Positions 40,213-49,027 are shown, numbered from the stretch's first letter. The stretch is 64,000 nt of DNA from Pseudomonadota bacterium (GCA_023450615.1 JAEXGT010000078.1:27526-91525); one strand, 5' to 3'. Program-made: numbers and translations. The notes: generated by a model from the sequence alone, not told the origin.

Positions 40213-41323
40213 CGTCGTCATCACCGGTATCGGCATCGTCTCCTGCGCGGGAGAGGGGCTGGACGTGCATCTCTCCGCGCTCTCGGGTGCGCCGAACACA
40301 GATAGCGAGACCTTCGCGCCGTTCCCGGTCCATCCGGTGGCCGCGCTTGAGTGGGACCGCCAGATCCCGAAGAAATCCGACCAGCGGCAGATGGAAGCCT
40401 GGCAGAGGCTCGGCTGCTATGCGGCGGGTCTCGCCCTCGACTCGGCGGGCGCGAAGGAGGATGCGGAGCTGAAAGGCCGCATGCAGCTCATCGTGTCGGC
40501 GGGCGGCGGCGAGCGCGATTACGCGGTCGACGGTCAGATCCTGTCCGGCCTTCGCAATGCCGAGAACCCGGGCGTGTTTTTGAATGAGCGCCTGATGGGC
40601 GATCTGCGCCCCACGCTCTTCCTCGCGCAGCTCTCCAACCTGCTCGCGGGCAACATTTCCATCGTGCATGGCGTCACCGGCGGCTCGCGCACTTTCATGG
40701 GCGAGGAATCGAGCGGCGTCGATGCGATCCGCATCGCGCGCGAGCGCATTGCCTCGGGCCAGGACGACATTTTTCTCGTGGGCGGCGCCTATAATGCCGA
40801 ACGCCCCGACGTGCTGCTGATCTATGAAATGGGCGGCTTCCTTTGGAAGAAGCCTTATGCGCCGGTCCGGGAGCGTTCACCTGACGGCGGCGGCATGATC
40901 CTCGGTTCCGCCGCCTGCTTCCTCGTGCTCGAAGCCCGTGAGCATGCGGAGAAGCGCGGCGCGAAGCCGCTTGCCGCGATCACGGGCGTTGCGTCCGACC
41001 GTTCTCGCCGCGAGGCGGGCAGCGTCGAGAAGGCGCTGCATGGCCTGGCGAAGCAGCTTGCCGGAAAGCCCGATGTGGTGATCTCCGGCGCCACCGGCGT
41101 GAAGGGCATCACCGAAGAAGAGCAGGTCGCTCTGACCGACATCGCTCCGGGCGCCGCCGTGCATGCGACGGGCGACGTGATCGGCCATGCCATGGAGGCG
41201 CAGGCGCCCGCAGGCGTCGCGCTGGCCGCCGGCCTGATCGCGGGCGGTAAGGCGTCGGACGCTCTCATCACCTCCGTCGGCCATTGGCGCGGCGAAGGCG
41301 CCATTCGGCTCACCAAGGTTTAA
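40205..41323 (+). CDS. fabF2XL: Ketosynthase-like protein lacking the catalytic cysteine (FabF2XL)
   Basis: 372 residues with a thiolase fold (VVITGIGIVSCAGEG start, DVIGHAMEAQAPAG near the end). The nucleophile segment, usually STACSS, reads SIVHGVTGGSRTFMG; by alignment Cys is replaced by V157. The first catalytic histidine (AHGT) is replaced in VISGATGVKG; the second, in IGHAM, is kept. It is therefore likely a non-condensing partner of the adjacent FabF1XL, like chain-length factors. Overlaps fabZXL by 8 bp. Confidence 0.88.
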   Translation: MRDVVITGIGIVSCAGEGLDVHLSALSGAPNTDSETFAPFPVHPVAALEWDRQIPKKSDQRQMEAWQRLGCYAAGLALDSAGAKEDAELKGRMQLIVSAGGGERDYAVDGQILSGLRNAENPGVFLNERLMGDLRPTLFLAQLSNLLAGNISIVHGVTGGSRTFMGEESSGVDAIRIARERIASGQDDIFLVGGAYNAERPDVLLIYEMGGFLWKKPYAPVRERSPDGGGMILGSAACFLVLEAREHAEKRGAKPLAAITGVASDRSRREAGSVEKALHGLAKQLAGKPDVVISGATGVKGITEEEQVALTDIAPGAAVHATGDVIGHAMEAQAPAGVALAAGLIAGGKASDALITSVGHWRGEGAIRLTKV

Positions 41324-41335
41324 GAGGAAAACGGC

Positions 41336-42616
41336 ATGGCGCTTCGCGACAAACAGGGCCGTCCGCTCGTTGCCGTCACCGGCATGGGCGTGGTCACCTC
41401 TCTCGGTCAGGGCAAGGACGCCACCTGGGCCGCGCTGACGGCGGGCAAGTCCGGCATTCACCGCATCAACCGCTTCCCGACGGAAGGCCTGCGCACCACG
41501 ATTGCGGGCACCATCGACTTCATCGATGTGGAGCCCTTCTGCGCGCCGATGCTCTCCGAGCGTCTGGCGATGCTGGCTGCCGAAGAAGCGGTAGGCCAGT
41601 CGGGTCTGGCGCAGGGCGATTTTCCCGGCGCGCTCTTCATCGCCGTGCCGCCTGTCGAGATGGAATGGCCGCAGCGCGAGGCGCTCGCCAAGGCATCGGG
41701 CCAGGATGGCGACATCACTTACAAGGACTTGCTGAAGGCTGCGGCCAGCGGCGAATTCAAGAAGTGGCATGACCTCTTCATCTTCGGCACGGTAGCCGAC
41801 CGCGTTGCCGACAAGTTCGGCACGAAGGGCTCGCCGATTTCGCTTTCTACCGCCTGCTCGTCGGGCGCGACCGCGATCCAGCTCGGCGTCGAGGCGATCC
41901 GCCGTGGCGAGACCGATGCGGCGCTCTGCATCGGCACCGACGGCTCGGTGAATCCTGAATCGCTCATCCGCTTCTCGCTGCTCTCGGCTCTCTCGACGCA
42001 GAACGAGAATCCGGAAGGCGCATCGAAGCCGTTCTCGAAGAACCGCGATGGTTTCGTGATGGGTGAGGGCGGCGCCGCTCTCGTGCTCGAAAATGCGGAA
42101 AGCGCGAAGGCGCGCGGCGCGAAGATCCTCGGCTACGTGCTCGGCTGCGGCGAGAAGGGCGACAACTTCCACCGCACGCGCTCCTCGCCGGACGGTTCGC
42201 CCGCCATCGCGGCGCTCAAGCAGGCCCTCGACGATGCGGGCGTCACGCCCGACGATATCGACTACATCAACGCGCACGGCACCTCGACGCCGGAGAACGA
42301 CAAGATGGAGTCCATGAGCTGCGCCGCCGTGTTCGGCGAGCGCATGGCGAAACTTCCGATCTCCTCGAACAAGTCGATGATCGGCCACACGCTCACCGCC
42401 GCCGGCGCGGTGGAGGCGGTGATGTCGCTGCTCACGATTGCCACGGGCCGCATTCCGCCGACGATCAACTATCAGGTGCCCGATCCCGCGATCCCGCTCG
42501 ACGTGGTGCCGAATGTCGCGCGCGATGCGGATGTGAAATACGTGCTTTCGAACTCCTTCGGGTTCGGCGGCCAGAACACCTGCCTCGTCTTCGGGGCCGA
42601 GCCCAAGGGGGCTTAA
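41336..42616 (+). CDS. fabF1XL: Beta-ketoacyl-ACP synthase of the AcpXL system (FabF1XL)
   Basis: 426 residues with a complete KAS II active site: C174 in LSTACSSGATAI, histidines in NAHGTSTPEND and NKSMIGHTLTAAGAV. It condenses malonyl units with the growing very-long acyl chain on AcpXL. AGAGGAAAACGGC precedes the ATG. It follows fabF2XL by 12 bp, fitting a heterodimer encoded by neighbouring genes. Confidence 0.94.
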   Translation: MALRDKQGRPLVAVTGMGVVTSLGQGKDATWAALTAGKSGIHRINRFPTEGLRTTIAGTIDFIDVEPFCAPMLSERLAMLAAEEAVGQSGLAQGDFPGALFIAVPPVEMEWPQREALAKASGQDGDITYKDLLKAAASGEFKKWHDLFIFGTVADRVADKFGTKGSPISLSTACSSGATAIQLGVEAIRRGETDAALCIGTDGSVNPESLIRFSLLSALSTQNENPEGASKPFSKNRDGFVMGEGGAALVLENAESAKARGAKILGYVLGCGEKGDNFHRTRSSPDGSPAIAALKQALDDAGVTPDDIDYINAHGTSTPENDKMESMSCAAVFGERMAKLPISSNKSMIGHTLTAAGAVEAVMSLLTIATGRIPPTINYQVPDPAIPLDVVPNVARDADVKYVLSNSFGFGGQNTCLVFGAEPKGA

Positions 42617-42620
42617 GATC

Positions 42621-43367
42621 ATGACACGCGTGTTGGTGACAGGCGGCGGCAAAGGCGTGGGCGCAGCCATCGTGCGCGCGCTGGTGGCCGCAGGCCACGA
42701 CGTGGATTTCACCTATCGCTCATCGGGCGACGCCGCGAAGGCCTTGGCCGACGAGCTGATGCAGGCCAATGCGGGCCGCACCATCAAGGCGCATGAGGTC
42801 GATCTCGCCGACAAGGCGGCGCTCGAATCCTTCTGTGAGATGCTGGAGGGCGAGAGCTTCTTCGGCCTCATCCACAATGCGGGCCAGCCCTATGATGCGC
42901 TCGCTGCCATGATGCAGCAGGACAAGGCCGAAGCCGCCATGCAGGTGAACTTCTGGTCGCTCACCCGCATCGCGAAATCCGTCATGCGCGGCATGATCCG
43001 CGCGAAAGCGGGCCGCATCGTCGCCATCGGTTCCGTGGCCGCGCTCCAGGGCAATCCCGGCAACGCGGCCTATGCGGCGTCCAAAGGCGCGCTGATCTCC
43101 TATTGCCGCACGCTTTCCGTCGAGACCGCCAAGCGCGGTGTCACCGTCAACGTGATCGCGCCTGGCTTCATCGACACGGACATGATGGCCCCTTATGCGG
43201 CCTATCGCGAGAACATGGAAAAGCAGATCCCCGCCGGGCGCTTCGCGAAGCCGGAGGAGATCGCGGGCCTTGCCGCCTTCCTCATGAGCGAGCCCGCCGC
43301 CTACATCACAGGCACGGTGCTCCCCATCGACGGCGGCCTGACCTCGATGCTGGGCGTGCATCGGTAA
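42621..43367 (+). CDS. 3-oxoacyl-ACP reductase-like SDR
   Basis: 248 residues. TGGGKGVGAAIVRAL nucleotide loop, HNAGQPYD, catalytic S-Y-K in GSVAALQGNPGNAAYAASKG, and C-terminal TGTVLPIDGG. In the AcpXL cluster it would supply the ketoreduction step (FabG type). The stop of fabF1XL is 4 bp upstream, so it is clearly part of the same operon. The Rhizobium cluster as I know it does not list a fabG here. Confidence 0.92.
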   Translation: MTRVLVTGGGKGVGAAIVRALVAAGHDVDFTYRSSGDAAKALADELMQANAGRTIKAHEVDLADKAALESFCEMLEGESFFGLIHNAGQPYDALAAMMQQDKAEAAMQVNFWSLTRIAKSVMRGMIRAKAGRIVAIGSVAALQGNPGNAAYAASKGALISYCRTLSVETAKRGVTVNVIAPGFIDTDMMAPYAAYRENMEKQIPAGRFAKPEEIAGLAAFLMSEPAAYITGTVLPIDGGLTSMLGVHR

Positions 43368-43604
43368 TCCTGAAGCGTCATCCGGGGCCGCGCGGCAGAG
43401 CCTGGGATCGCCATCCGAATACACGTTGAGGTTCAGAGCCTCGTTCTGACAACGCGCCCGGGTCGGCTTCGCCGTCCGGGGTGCCGTCTCGAATGGCGCT
43501 GGAGCTTGCCATTCCCCCGCTCGCCCTTTAAGCCGCCCGGAACAGATTTCTCCGTCGCCGCCGCGCTTTAAGCCGTGGCTGCGGCGCTATCAGGATTGTT
43601 GTCC

Positions 43605-44627
43605 ATGCGCTCCCTCCAGCTTTTCGGCGACCGTGACATTCGCATCACCGAGATGGATACTCCTCCGCCGCCCGCCGCGGGCGAGGTGCAGGTGCGGATC
43701 AAGGCGCTGGGGCTGAACTACCTCGACGTCTGGGGCTTTCGCGGCATGGCCTTCGCCAAGCGCAAGATGCCGCAGGCGGTGGGCGTGGAAGCCGCCGGCG
43801 AGATCGCGGCGGTGGGCGAGGGCGTGTCCCGGTTCAAGGTGGGTGATCCCGTCACCATGTACGGGGCCGAGACCTGCGGCCATTGCAGCGCCTGCCGCAA
43901 GGGCTGGGACAATCTCTGCGAGAACGTCAAAGGCATCATGGGCTTTCATATCGACGGCTTCGCCCGCGAGCTGATCAACCGCCCCGAGCGCCTCGTGATC
44001 CCGGTGCCGAAGGGCGTGTCCTTCGAGCAGGCGGCCTGCGCGCCCATCGGCTTCGGCACGGTGCAGCACATGCTGTTCGACAACGCCAAACTCGAGCCCG
44101 GCGAGTCGATCCTGGTCCATGCGGGCGGCTCCGGCATCGGCACGGCGGCGATCAAGATGGCCAAGGCCATCGGCTGCACGGTCTATACGACGGTGGGCGA
44201 CGACGAGAAGGGCGAGAAGGCGAAGGCTCTCGGCGCCGATTACGTGATCAACTACCGCAAGGAGCGTTTCGAGGGCGAGGTGCGCCTGCTCACCAAGCGC
44301 AAGGGCGTCGACGTGGTGTTCGAGCATGTGGGCGCGGAGACCTGGAACGGCTCGCTGCTCTGCCTCAAGCGCGGCGGACGGCTCGTGACCTGCGGCTCCA
44401 CTTCGGGCGTCTCCACCACCATGAACCTGATGCAGCTCTTCCAGCAGCAATACCGGATCTTCGGCTCCTTCGGCTGCCGCATCGAGAACATCGCGCAATC
44501 GCTGGAGAAGATGGCGGGCGGCATGAGCCCGGTCATCGACTCGGTATTCCCGCTCGACGACTTCCAGAAAGGTCTTGAGCGCCTCGAAGGCCGCAAGGTC
44601 TTCGGCAAGGTCATCGTGACATTCTGA
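43605..44627 (+). CDS. adh2XL: Zinc-type alcohol dehydrogenase-like protein of the lipid A cluster
   Basis: 340 residues, MDR superfamily. Zinc-site remnants are seen in GAETCGHCSACRKGWDNLCEN (structural-type cysteine cluster), with nucleotide loop VHAGGSGIGTAAIKMAKAIG. Located before lpxXL as in Rhizobium clusters, where a gene of this type is named adh2XL; an enoyl-reductase-like role in chain elongation is inferred. AGGA lies 9 nt before the ATG at 43605. The preceding 237 bp hold no gene, only GC-rich inverted repeats. Confidence 0.85.
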   Translation: MRSLQLFGDRDIRITEMDTPPPPAAGEVQVRIKALGLNYLDVWGFRGMAFAKRKMPQAVGVEAAGEIAAVGEGVSRFKVGDPVTMYGAETCGHCSACRKGWDNLCENVKGIMGFHIDGFARELINRPERLVIPVPKGVSFEQAACAPIGFGTVQHMLFDNAKLEPGESILVHAGGSGIGTAAIKMAKAIGCTVYTTVGDDEKGEKAKALGADYVINYRKERFEGEVRLLTKRKGVDVVFEHVGAETWNGSLLCLKRGGRLVTCGSTSGVSTTMNLMQLFQQQYRIFGSFGCRIENIAQSLEKMAGGMSPVIDSVFPLDDFQKGLERLEGRKVFGKVIVTF

Positions 44628-44739
44628 CCCTTGCCCCCCTGGCACGGACCGCTTTTCAACCATAGATCTTGACGAAACGGGCTCCTCGCGGAAAAGACGC
44701 GGGAAGCCTTTTCCTTTTTCTCATTCGGATTTCCCCAAC

Positions 44740-45699
44740 GTGCAGCAGACCACGCGCCCTCGCAGCCTTCTTTCGCGTCTCACCGAGACGGTGATGGTCG
44801 GCGTCGTGCGGGGCGTGTTCGCCTTCTCGCGGGCTCTCGGACCCGAGCGCTCGGGCGCGTTCGGCGCAGGCCTCGCCCGCACCTTCGGGCCGCTCCTGAA
44901 GGCGCATAAGACTGCGCTCGCCAATATCCGCGCCGCATACCCCGAGAAGTCCGAGGCGGAGGTCAAGGCGCTCGCCATGGCGGCCTGGGACAATCTCGGC
45001 CGCACGGGCGGGGAATATCCGCATCTCGGCAAGCTGTTCGATTTCGACCCGGACAGCACCGTGCCCGGACGCACCGAGGTCGACGGCATCGAGCACTTCC
45101 TGGCCCTGCGGGATGACGGCAGGCCGGGCATCGTCTTTTCCGCCCATCTGGCGAATTGGGAGCTGCCCGCCATCTGCGCGGCCCGTTTCGGCCTCGACAC
45201 CACGGCTGTGTTCCGCGCGCCCAACGATCCGGCCATCGCCCGGGTGATCCACGAGATCCGCAGCGAGACCATGGGCAACCTGGAGGCTGCCCGCCAGGGC
45301 GCGGCCTTCGCCATGCAGGGCGCGCTGGAGAAGAACGGGCATCTCGGCATGCTCATCGACCAGCATTTCACCCGGGGCGTTCTGGTGGATTTCATGGGCC
45401 GCAAGGCGCTGGTGAACCCGATTCTCGGCAAGTTCGCCCGCAATTTCGACTGCCCGGTCCATGGCGTGCGGGTGATCCGGCTCCCGAACCACCGCTTCCG
45501 GCTGCAGCTGACGCCACCCCTCGACCTGCCGCGCGATCCCGACGGGCAGATCAACGTTCAGGGCGCCATGCAGGCCATGACCTCGGTGGTGGAGGAATGG
45601 GTGCGCGAGAACCCTGAGCAGTGGCTATGGATGCACCGCCGCTGGCGGGTTCCTGCGAAAGTCGAAGGGGATGCTCAAGGTAAAGTGAGTTCCCCTTGA
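44740..45699 (+). CDS. lpxXL: Lipid A very-long-chain acyltransferase LpxXL
   Basis: 319 residues, GTG start. LpxL/LpxM-type acyltransferase with HAHLANWE (H136, E141, Hx4E), ANIRAAYPEKSEAEV, and LGMLIDQHFTRGVLVDFMGR. It transfers the 27-hydroxyoctacosanoate-type chain from AcpXL to lipid A at the inner membrane; a hydrophobic N-terminal segment anchors it. The stop overlaps the region of the next gene's start. Confidence 0.92.
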   Translation: MQQTTRPRSLLSRLTETVMVGVVRGVFAFSRALGPERSGAFGAGLARTFGPLLKAHKTALANIRAAYPEKSEAEVKALAMAAWDNLGRTGGEYPHLGKLFDFDPDSTVPGRTEVDGIEHFLALRDDGRPGIVFSAHLANWELPAICAARFGLDTTAVFRAPNDPAIARVIHEIRSETMGNLEAARQGAAFAMQGALEKNGHLGMLIDQHFTRGVLVDFMGRKALVNPILGKFARNFDCPVHGVRVIRLPNHRFRLQLTPPLDLPRDPDGQINVQGAMQAMTSVVEEWVRENPEQWLWMHRRWRVPAKVEGDAQGKVSSP

Positions 45700-45716
45700 A
45701 CCGGGCTTGGTGTTTC

Positions 45717-46466
45717 ATGGCGGGCATCATGGTGTCACGACTGAAATTTGCCCTGGTGGCTGTCGGGTTGGCCGCTCTCTTCCAGCCTGCTCTCGCGGAA
45801 CCGCCCCGGGCGGTCATGGAGCTGTTCACCAGTCAAGGCTGCTCCAATTGCCCGCCGGCGGATGAGCTTCTGGTGGAATATTCCCGCAGGCCCGACATCG
45901 TGGCGCTTTCCTTCCCCGTGAACTACTGGGACTATCTCGGCTGGAAGGACACCCTCGCCCATGCCGATTTCACGGCGCGGCAGAAGGACTACGCCCACGC
46001 CCGCAGCGACCGGCAGGTCTTCACGCCGCAGATGATCGTGAACGGCAAGAAATCCTGCATCGGCTCGGACCGGGCCCAGGTCGAGAACGCGATCCAGATG
46101 ACCCTGAAGGGACGCTCGACCCTGCCCGTGGACATCGCCCTCAGCGAGCAGAACGGCACCGTCACCGTCACCGTGACGGAGGTTTCCGAGCCCGCGCGGC
46201 GGGAGGCGCTCGTGTGGGTGCTGCCCGTGCTGCGCTCCCAGACCGTTCCCATCGAGCGCGGGGAGAACAAGGGCCGGACCGTCACCTATGCCAATGTGGT
46301 GCGCGGCCTGAAGCGCATCGGCACATGGACCGGCGGCACCTCCCGCTTCGAGGTGCCGGTCGAGGCCGCCCGCAGCGGCGCCGACGGCTATGTGGTCCTG
46401 CTCCAGACATCCCAGGACGACAAGCCCAGCGTGATCCTGGGTGCCGCGAAAAGCTCAGGCCTCTGA
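45717..46466 (+). CDS. DUF1223 secreted thioredoxin-like protein
   Basis: 249 residues. Signal peptide ending FQPALAEPP, then AVMELFTSQGCSNCPPADELL with a CSNC motif (CxxC) and FPVNYWDYLGWKDTLA, the DUF1223 hallmarks. Likely a periplasmic thioredoxin-fold protein. The start at 45717 or 45729 cannot be separated; no strong Shine-Dalgarno. It originally ended 4 bp before the convergent TPM gene; a mobile element now lies between them. Confidence 0.88.
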   Translation: MAGIMVSRLKFALVAVGLAALFQPALAEPPRAVMELFTSQGCSNCPPADELLVEYSRRPDIVALSFPVNYWDYLGWKDTLAHADFTARQKDYAHARSDRQVFTPQMIVNGKKSCIGSDRAQVENAIQMTLKGRSTLPVDIALSEQNGTVTVTVTEVSEPARREALVWVLPVLRSQTVPIERGENKGRTVTYANVVRGLKRIGTWTGGTSRFEVPVEAARSGADGYVVLLQTSQDDKPSVILGAAKSSGL

Positions 46467-46479
46467 TCGCTTAGAGCCT

Positions 46480-46563
46480 GTCCTGCCCGAGATCCTTAAT
46501 GCGATCCGCTACCTGGCCCGGACCGGCTGCGGCTGGCGCGTGCTGCCGCGCGAGTTCGGGCCA
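46480..46563 (+). pseudogene. IS5-family transposase fragment
   Basis: One frame reads VLPEILNAIRYLARTGCGW then RVLPREFGP, the conserved N-terminal region of IS5-family transposases (DUF4096-type, RTGCxWRxLP). The expected WQTVY continuation is missing; six unrelated codons follow to a stop. Only 28 residues are left, so it is inactive. Confidence 0.85.
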
Positions 46564-46570
46564 ATCTTTC

Positions 46571-48109
46571 TCAGGTGGTGATCAAGAAATCAGCATACGT
46601 GAGCGCCAGACCTTTGGTAACTTGCGCAAAGAGTACGGCAGAAGCGCTTCCGGTACCATCAGTGTCGTAAAAGAGATTGCCCTGGTTTCGGTCGTAGATC
46701 ACGCGATCGGCGGCGTCGAGAGCGCGTGTACCGACGACGAAGGCATCACGCGTCAGGGCTCCGAGGGCTACATTCGAAAACACGCTGCTCTTCAGGTAAA
46801 CCGTGTCATCTGCGATACTAAAATCGGTTATCTGATCCACGTTGCTGGAGGCGTTGCGCGCTGTACTGAACACGAATGCATCCCTGCCCGCTCCACCGAT
46901 CAACGTGTCCTTACCGTTACCGCCATCCAGTTGATCGTTTCCGGAATGGCCATCCAACCGGTCACTTCCACCCCCGCCTGACAGCTTGTTGTTACTCCAA
47001 TCTCCAATCAGTGTGTTGTCACTGGAATTGCCGGTCCCGTTGAGATTGCTGGTGCCCAGCAAGGTGATGTTGTTGACATCCGGGTCCAGCTTAAAATCGA
47101 TGGAACTCATCACGGTATCGGAGCCATTCCAGCTCGTCTCAACGACGCGGTCGCCGATGTTGTCGACATAGTACGTGTCGTTGCCCGAACCGCCGATCAT
47201 CGTGTCGGCCCCCGCGCCTCCATCAAGCGTATCGTTGCCATCAAGACCGACGAGCCGATCATCGCCGGCATACCCGTAAAGCTTGTCTGCGGATTGGGTG
47301 CCGTAAAGCACGTCAGAGAATGGGGTGCCCGTGCTGGATCCGGTGGCGTATGCCCTCACGTAGTCTACGACCATCTCGTAGGTTCCCGACGCTTTCGAGG
47401 CCTCCTCCGGAAGCATGGCGAGATCCAAAATCATATACAGGGGCGTCTTGAACTCGTCCCCGGTCCGCATCCGACCAATTTCCTTTCCGTCCATGTAGGC
47501 GATCATCCATTCCGGCGTGACCATACCCCCATAGGTGTGAAACTGGCCGTCGAACATCGACCCTGGCAGATCTGTATATAACGACCTCCATAAATGCGTT
47601 TTTGAAGAATCCTGACGAATGTGAATCGCAGTATGGTGGCCATCGGGATCCGAGCCATAAGCTTCGACAATATCGAAGCCCACACGAACCGTGTCTGGAG
47701 GCACGGACGGGTTTCCATAACGGTTCTGCGAGTTGATGAAGAACGACGGCCATGATCCGTCACCTTCGGGAAACTTGGCGCGGACTTCAAAGTATCCATA
47801 TTGCTGAGCGTATCCCGCCCCCCACCCATTGACTGACTGGATGGCGCCGGATTGCCATTGACCGTTCACCTTCTCCATCTTGATGGTGAGATTGCCGTTC
47901 GCAACTTTGAAGGGACCGTCCTCTCCCACGGAATCCACGAAGGTCGAGGCGCCGAAATCATACGTAGCCCCTGAGTACCAGCGCGTTGCTGTACCGCTTG
48001 GAGCAATGCTGAATGTGTCGAACGGATCATTGAACGCGATCCTGTATCCACTCAGATCGAGCGAAGTCCCAGCGTATTGCTTAGTCCATTCGTTGATAGA
48101 TAAAGCCAT
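46571..48109 (-). CDS. GH16-like family protein with RTX repeats
   Basis: 512 residues, no N-terminal signal peptide. GH16-like jelly roll at about 20-255 (GYFEVRAKFPEGDGSWPSFF is the family hallmark), then RTX repeats from 270 (YGYAGDDRLVGLDGNDTLDG and others) and a C-terminal module shared with the RTX protein at 34534, suited to type I secretion. The active-site stretch reads GFDIVEAYG where GH16 enzymes have ExDxxE; the nucleophile position is Gly. It may bind rather than cut polysaccharide. Start ATG 48109 has GGCGGA upstream. Confidence 0.88.
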   Translation of the reverse strand: MALSINEWTKQYAGTSLDLSGYRIAFNDPFDTFSIAPSGTATRWYSGATYDFGASTFVDSVGEDGPFKVANGNLTIKMEKVNGQWQSGAIQSVNGWGAGYAQQYGYFEVRAKFPEGDGSWPSFFINSQNRYGNPSVPPDTVRVGFDIVEAYGSDPDGHHTAIHIRQDSSKTHLWRSLYTDLPGSMFDGQFHTYGGMVTPEWMIAYMDGKEIGRMRTGDEFKTPLYMILDLAMLPEEASKASGTYEMVVDYVRAYATGSSTGTPFSDVLYGTQSADKLYGYAGDDRLVGLDGNDTLDGGAGADTMIGGSGNDTYYVDNIGDRVVETSWNGSDTVMSSIDFKLDPDVNNITLLGTSNLNGTGNSSDNTLIGDWSNNKLSGGGGSDRLDGHSGNDQLDGGNGKDTLIGGAGRDAFVFSTARNASSNVDQITDFSIADDTVYLKSSVFSNVALGALTRDAFVVGTRALDAADRVIYDRNQGNLFYDTDGTGSASAVLFAQVTKGLALTYADFLITT

Positions 48110-48418
48110 TTTTTCCGCCACAAATAAAGTATCCCAAGGAGATCGGCTTATTGTCTCTCTAGGAATAGTTACGTAAATAAAGATTATGTGGTCAGGCTAC
48201 TTTAATGCTGAAATATAATTGAAGTGAGCGCCATTGGTTCCGCCGGAAAATGCTATATTTGTCTGCCGGCGAGAGGTCCAAGATGCAGCGTGATGCGCCG
48301 CAATTCTATCTGCGATGATAAGTACTGGGCATCGATGTCTCGCGCGCCATGACCCTTGTCGCCATGGGCGGGCATCTCATCCGGCGAAACGCTCATCCCG
48401 GATTTTCCAAACAGGCTC

Positions 48419-49027
48419 TTAGAGAAGCACGACCTTGTTCGGGAGTTCGTTGGCGTCGTGCGCCTGTGGCGGCGCATGCTCGGCGAGAATCGCGCCCGCG
48501 CGCTGCACGGCCAGCAGGAGCCCATCGCCCGGCTTGCCCTGACGGATCGCCCCGACCAGCTCGTCGATGATCTCCTGCCACACGGCGGGGCCGGCGCGGT
48601 CCGCGACGCCGATATCGGCGATGATCTCCGCATGATGCTCGGCCGCCGCCACATAGATCAGCACGCCGGTGCGCCCTTGCGTGCGCGACAGCCCATGGCT
48701 CGCGAATTCCCGCAAGGCCGCCTCATGCGCCCGTGTCCGCTTGATGTCGCGCGGAATGAGCGCGAGATGCAGGGGCGGCCATGCGAGGACGGCATTGAGC
48801 GCAACGGCGACGATGAGCTGGATCAGGAAGATCCGCGACGGGCCGAGTTCGGTAAGCCAGATGAGCGGCCACGGCACGACGAGCGCCACGAACAGGGCGA
48901 AGAGCGCGGGGATCGCGCGATAGGCGCTGGCCTGACGCGCCACGACCACGACGATCTCACCCGCGGTGCCTTTCTCCGCTTCATGGACAGCCTTTGAGAT
49001 CCGATGCTGTTCCTGTTCCGAGATCAT
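48419..49027 (-). CDS. TPM-domain membrane protein
   Basis: 202 residues: a short N-terminal TPM segment (HEAEKGTAGEIVVVVARQ), two transmembrane helices (about 38-80), then the rest of the TPM fold (GRTGVLIYVAAAEHHAEIIADIG, LLLAVQRAGAILAEHAP). It follows the YgcG-like gene on the same strand. The TAA stop is part of the TTA target duplication of the inserted element. Confidence 0.85.
   Translation of the reverse strand: MISEQEQHRISKAVHEAEKGTAGEIVVVVARQASAYRAIPALFALFVALVVPWPLIWLTELGPSRIFLIQLIVAVALNAVLAWPPLHLALIPRDIKRTRAHEAALREFASHGLSRTQGRTGVLIYVAAAEHHAEIIADIGVADRAGPAVWQEIIDELVGAIRQGKPGDGLLLAVQRAGAILAEHAPPQAHDANELPNKVVLL

Larger units (their letters stand above)
46474..48418. mobile_element. 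IS5-like-ended element carrying a GH16-RTX gene
   Basis: The perfect 8-bp terminal inverted repeats GAGCCTGT (46474-46481) and ACAGGCTC (48411-48418) are flanked by direct repeats TTA at 46471-46473 and 48419-48421. TTA fits the TNA duplications of IS5/IS427-group elements. Inside the left end is a transposase fragment; the right end continues TTTGGAAAAT inward as in such IS ends. The cargo is one AT-richer GH16-RTX gene. The right TTA is also the TAA stop of the TPM gene, so the insertion left both neighbours intact. About 290 bp at the right end hold no gene. Confidence 0.75.

Noticed and set aside
40877..42712. A 611-codon minus-strand frame opposite the two ketosynthase genes
   Set aside because: Same composition artefact; both plus-strand genes have complete family motifs.
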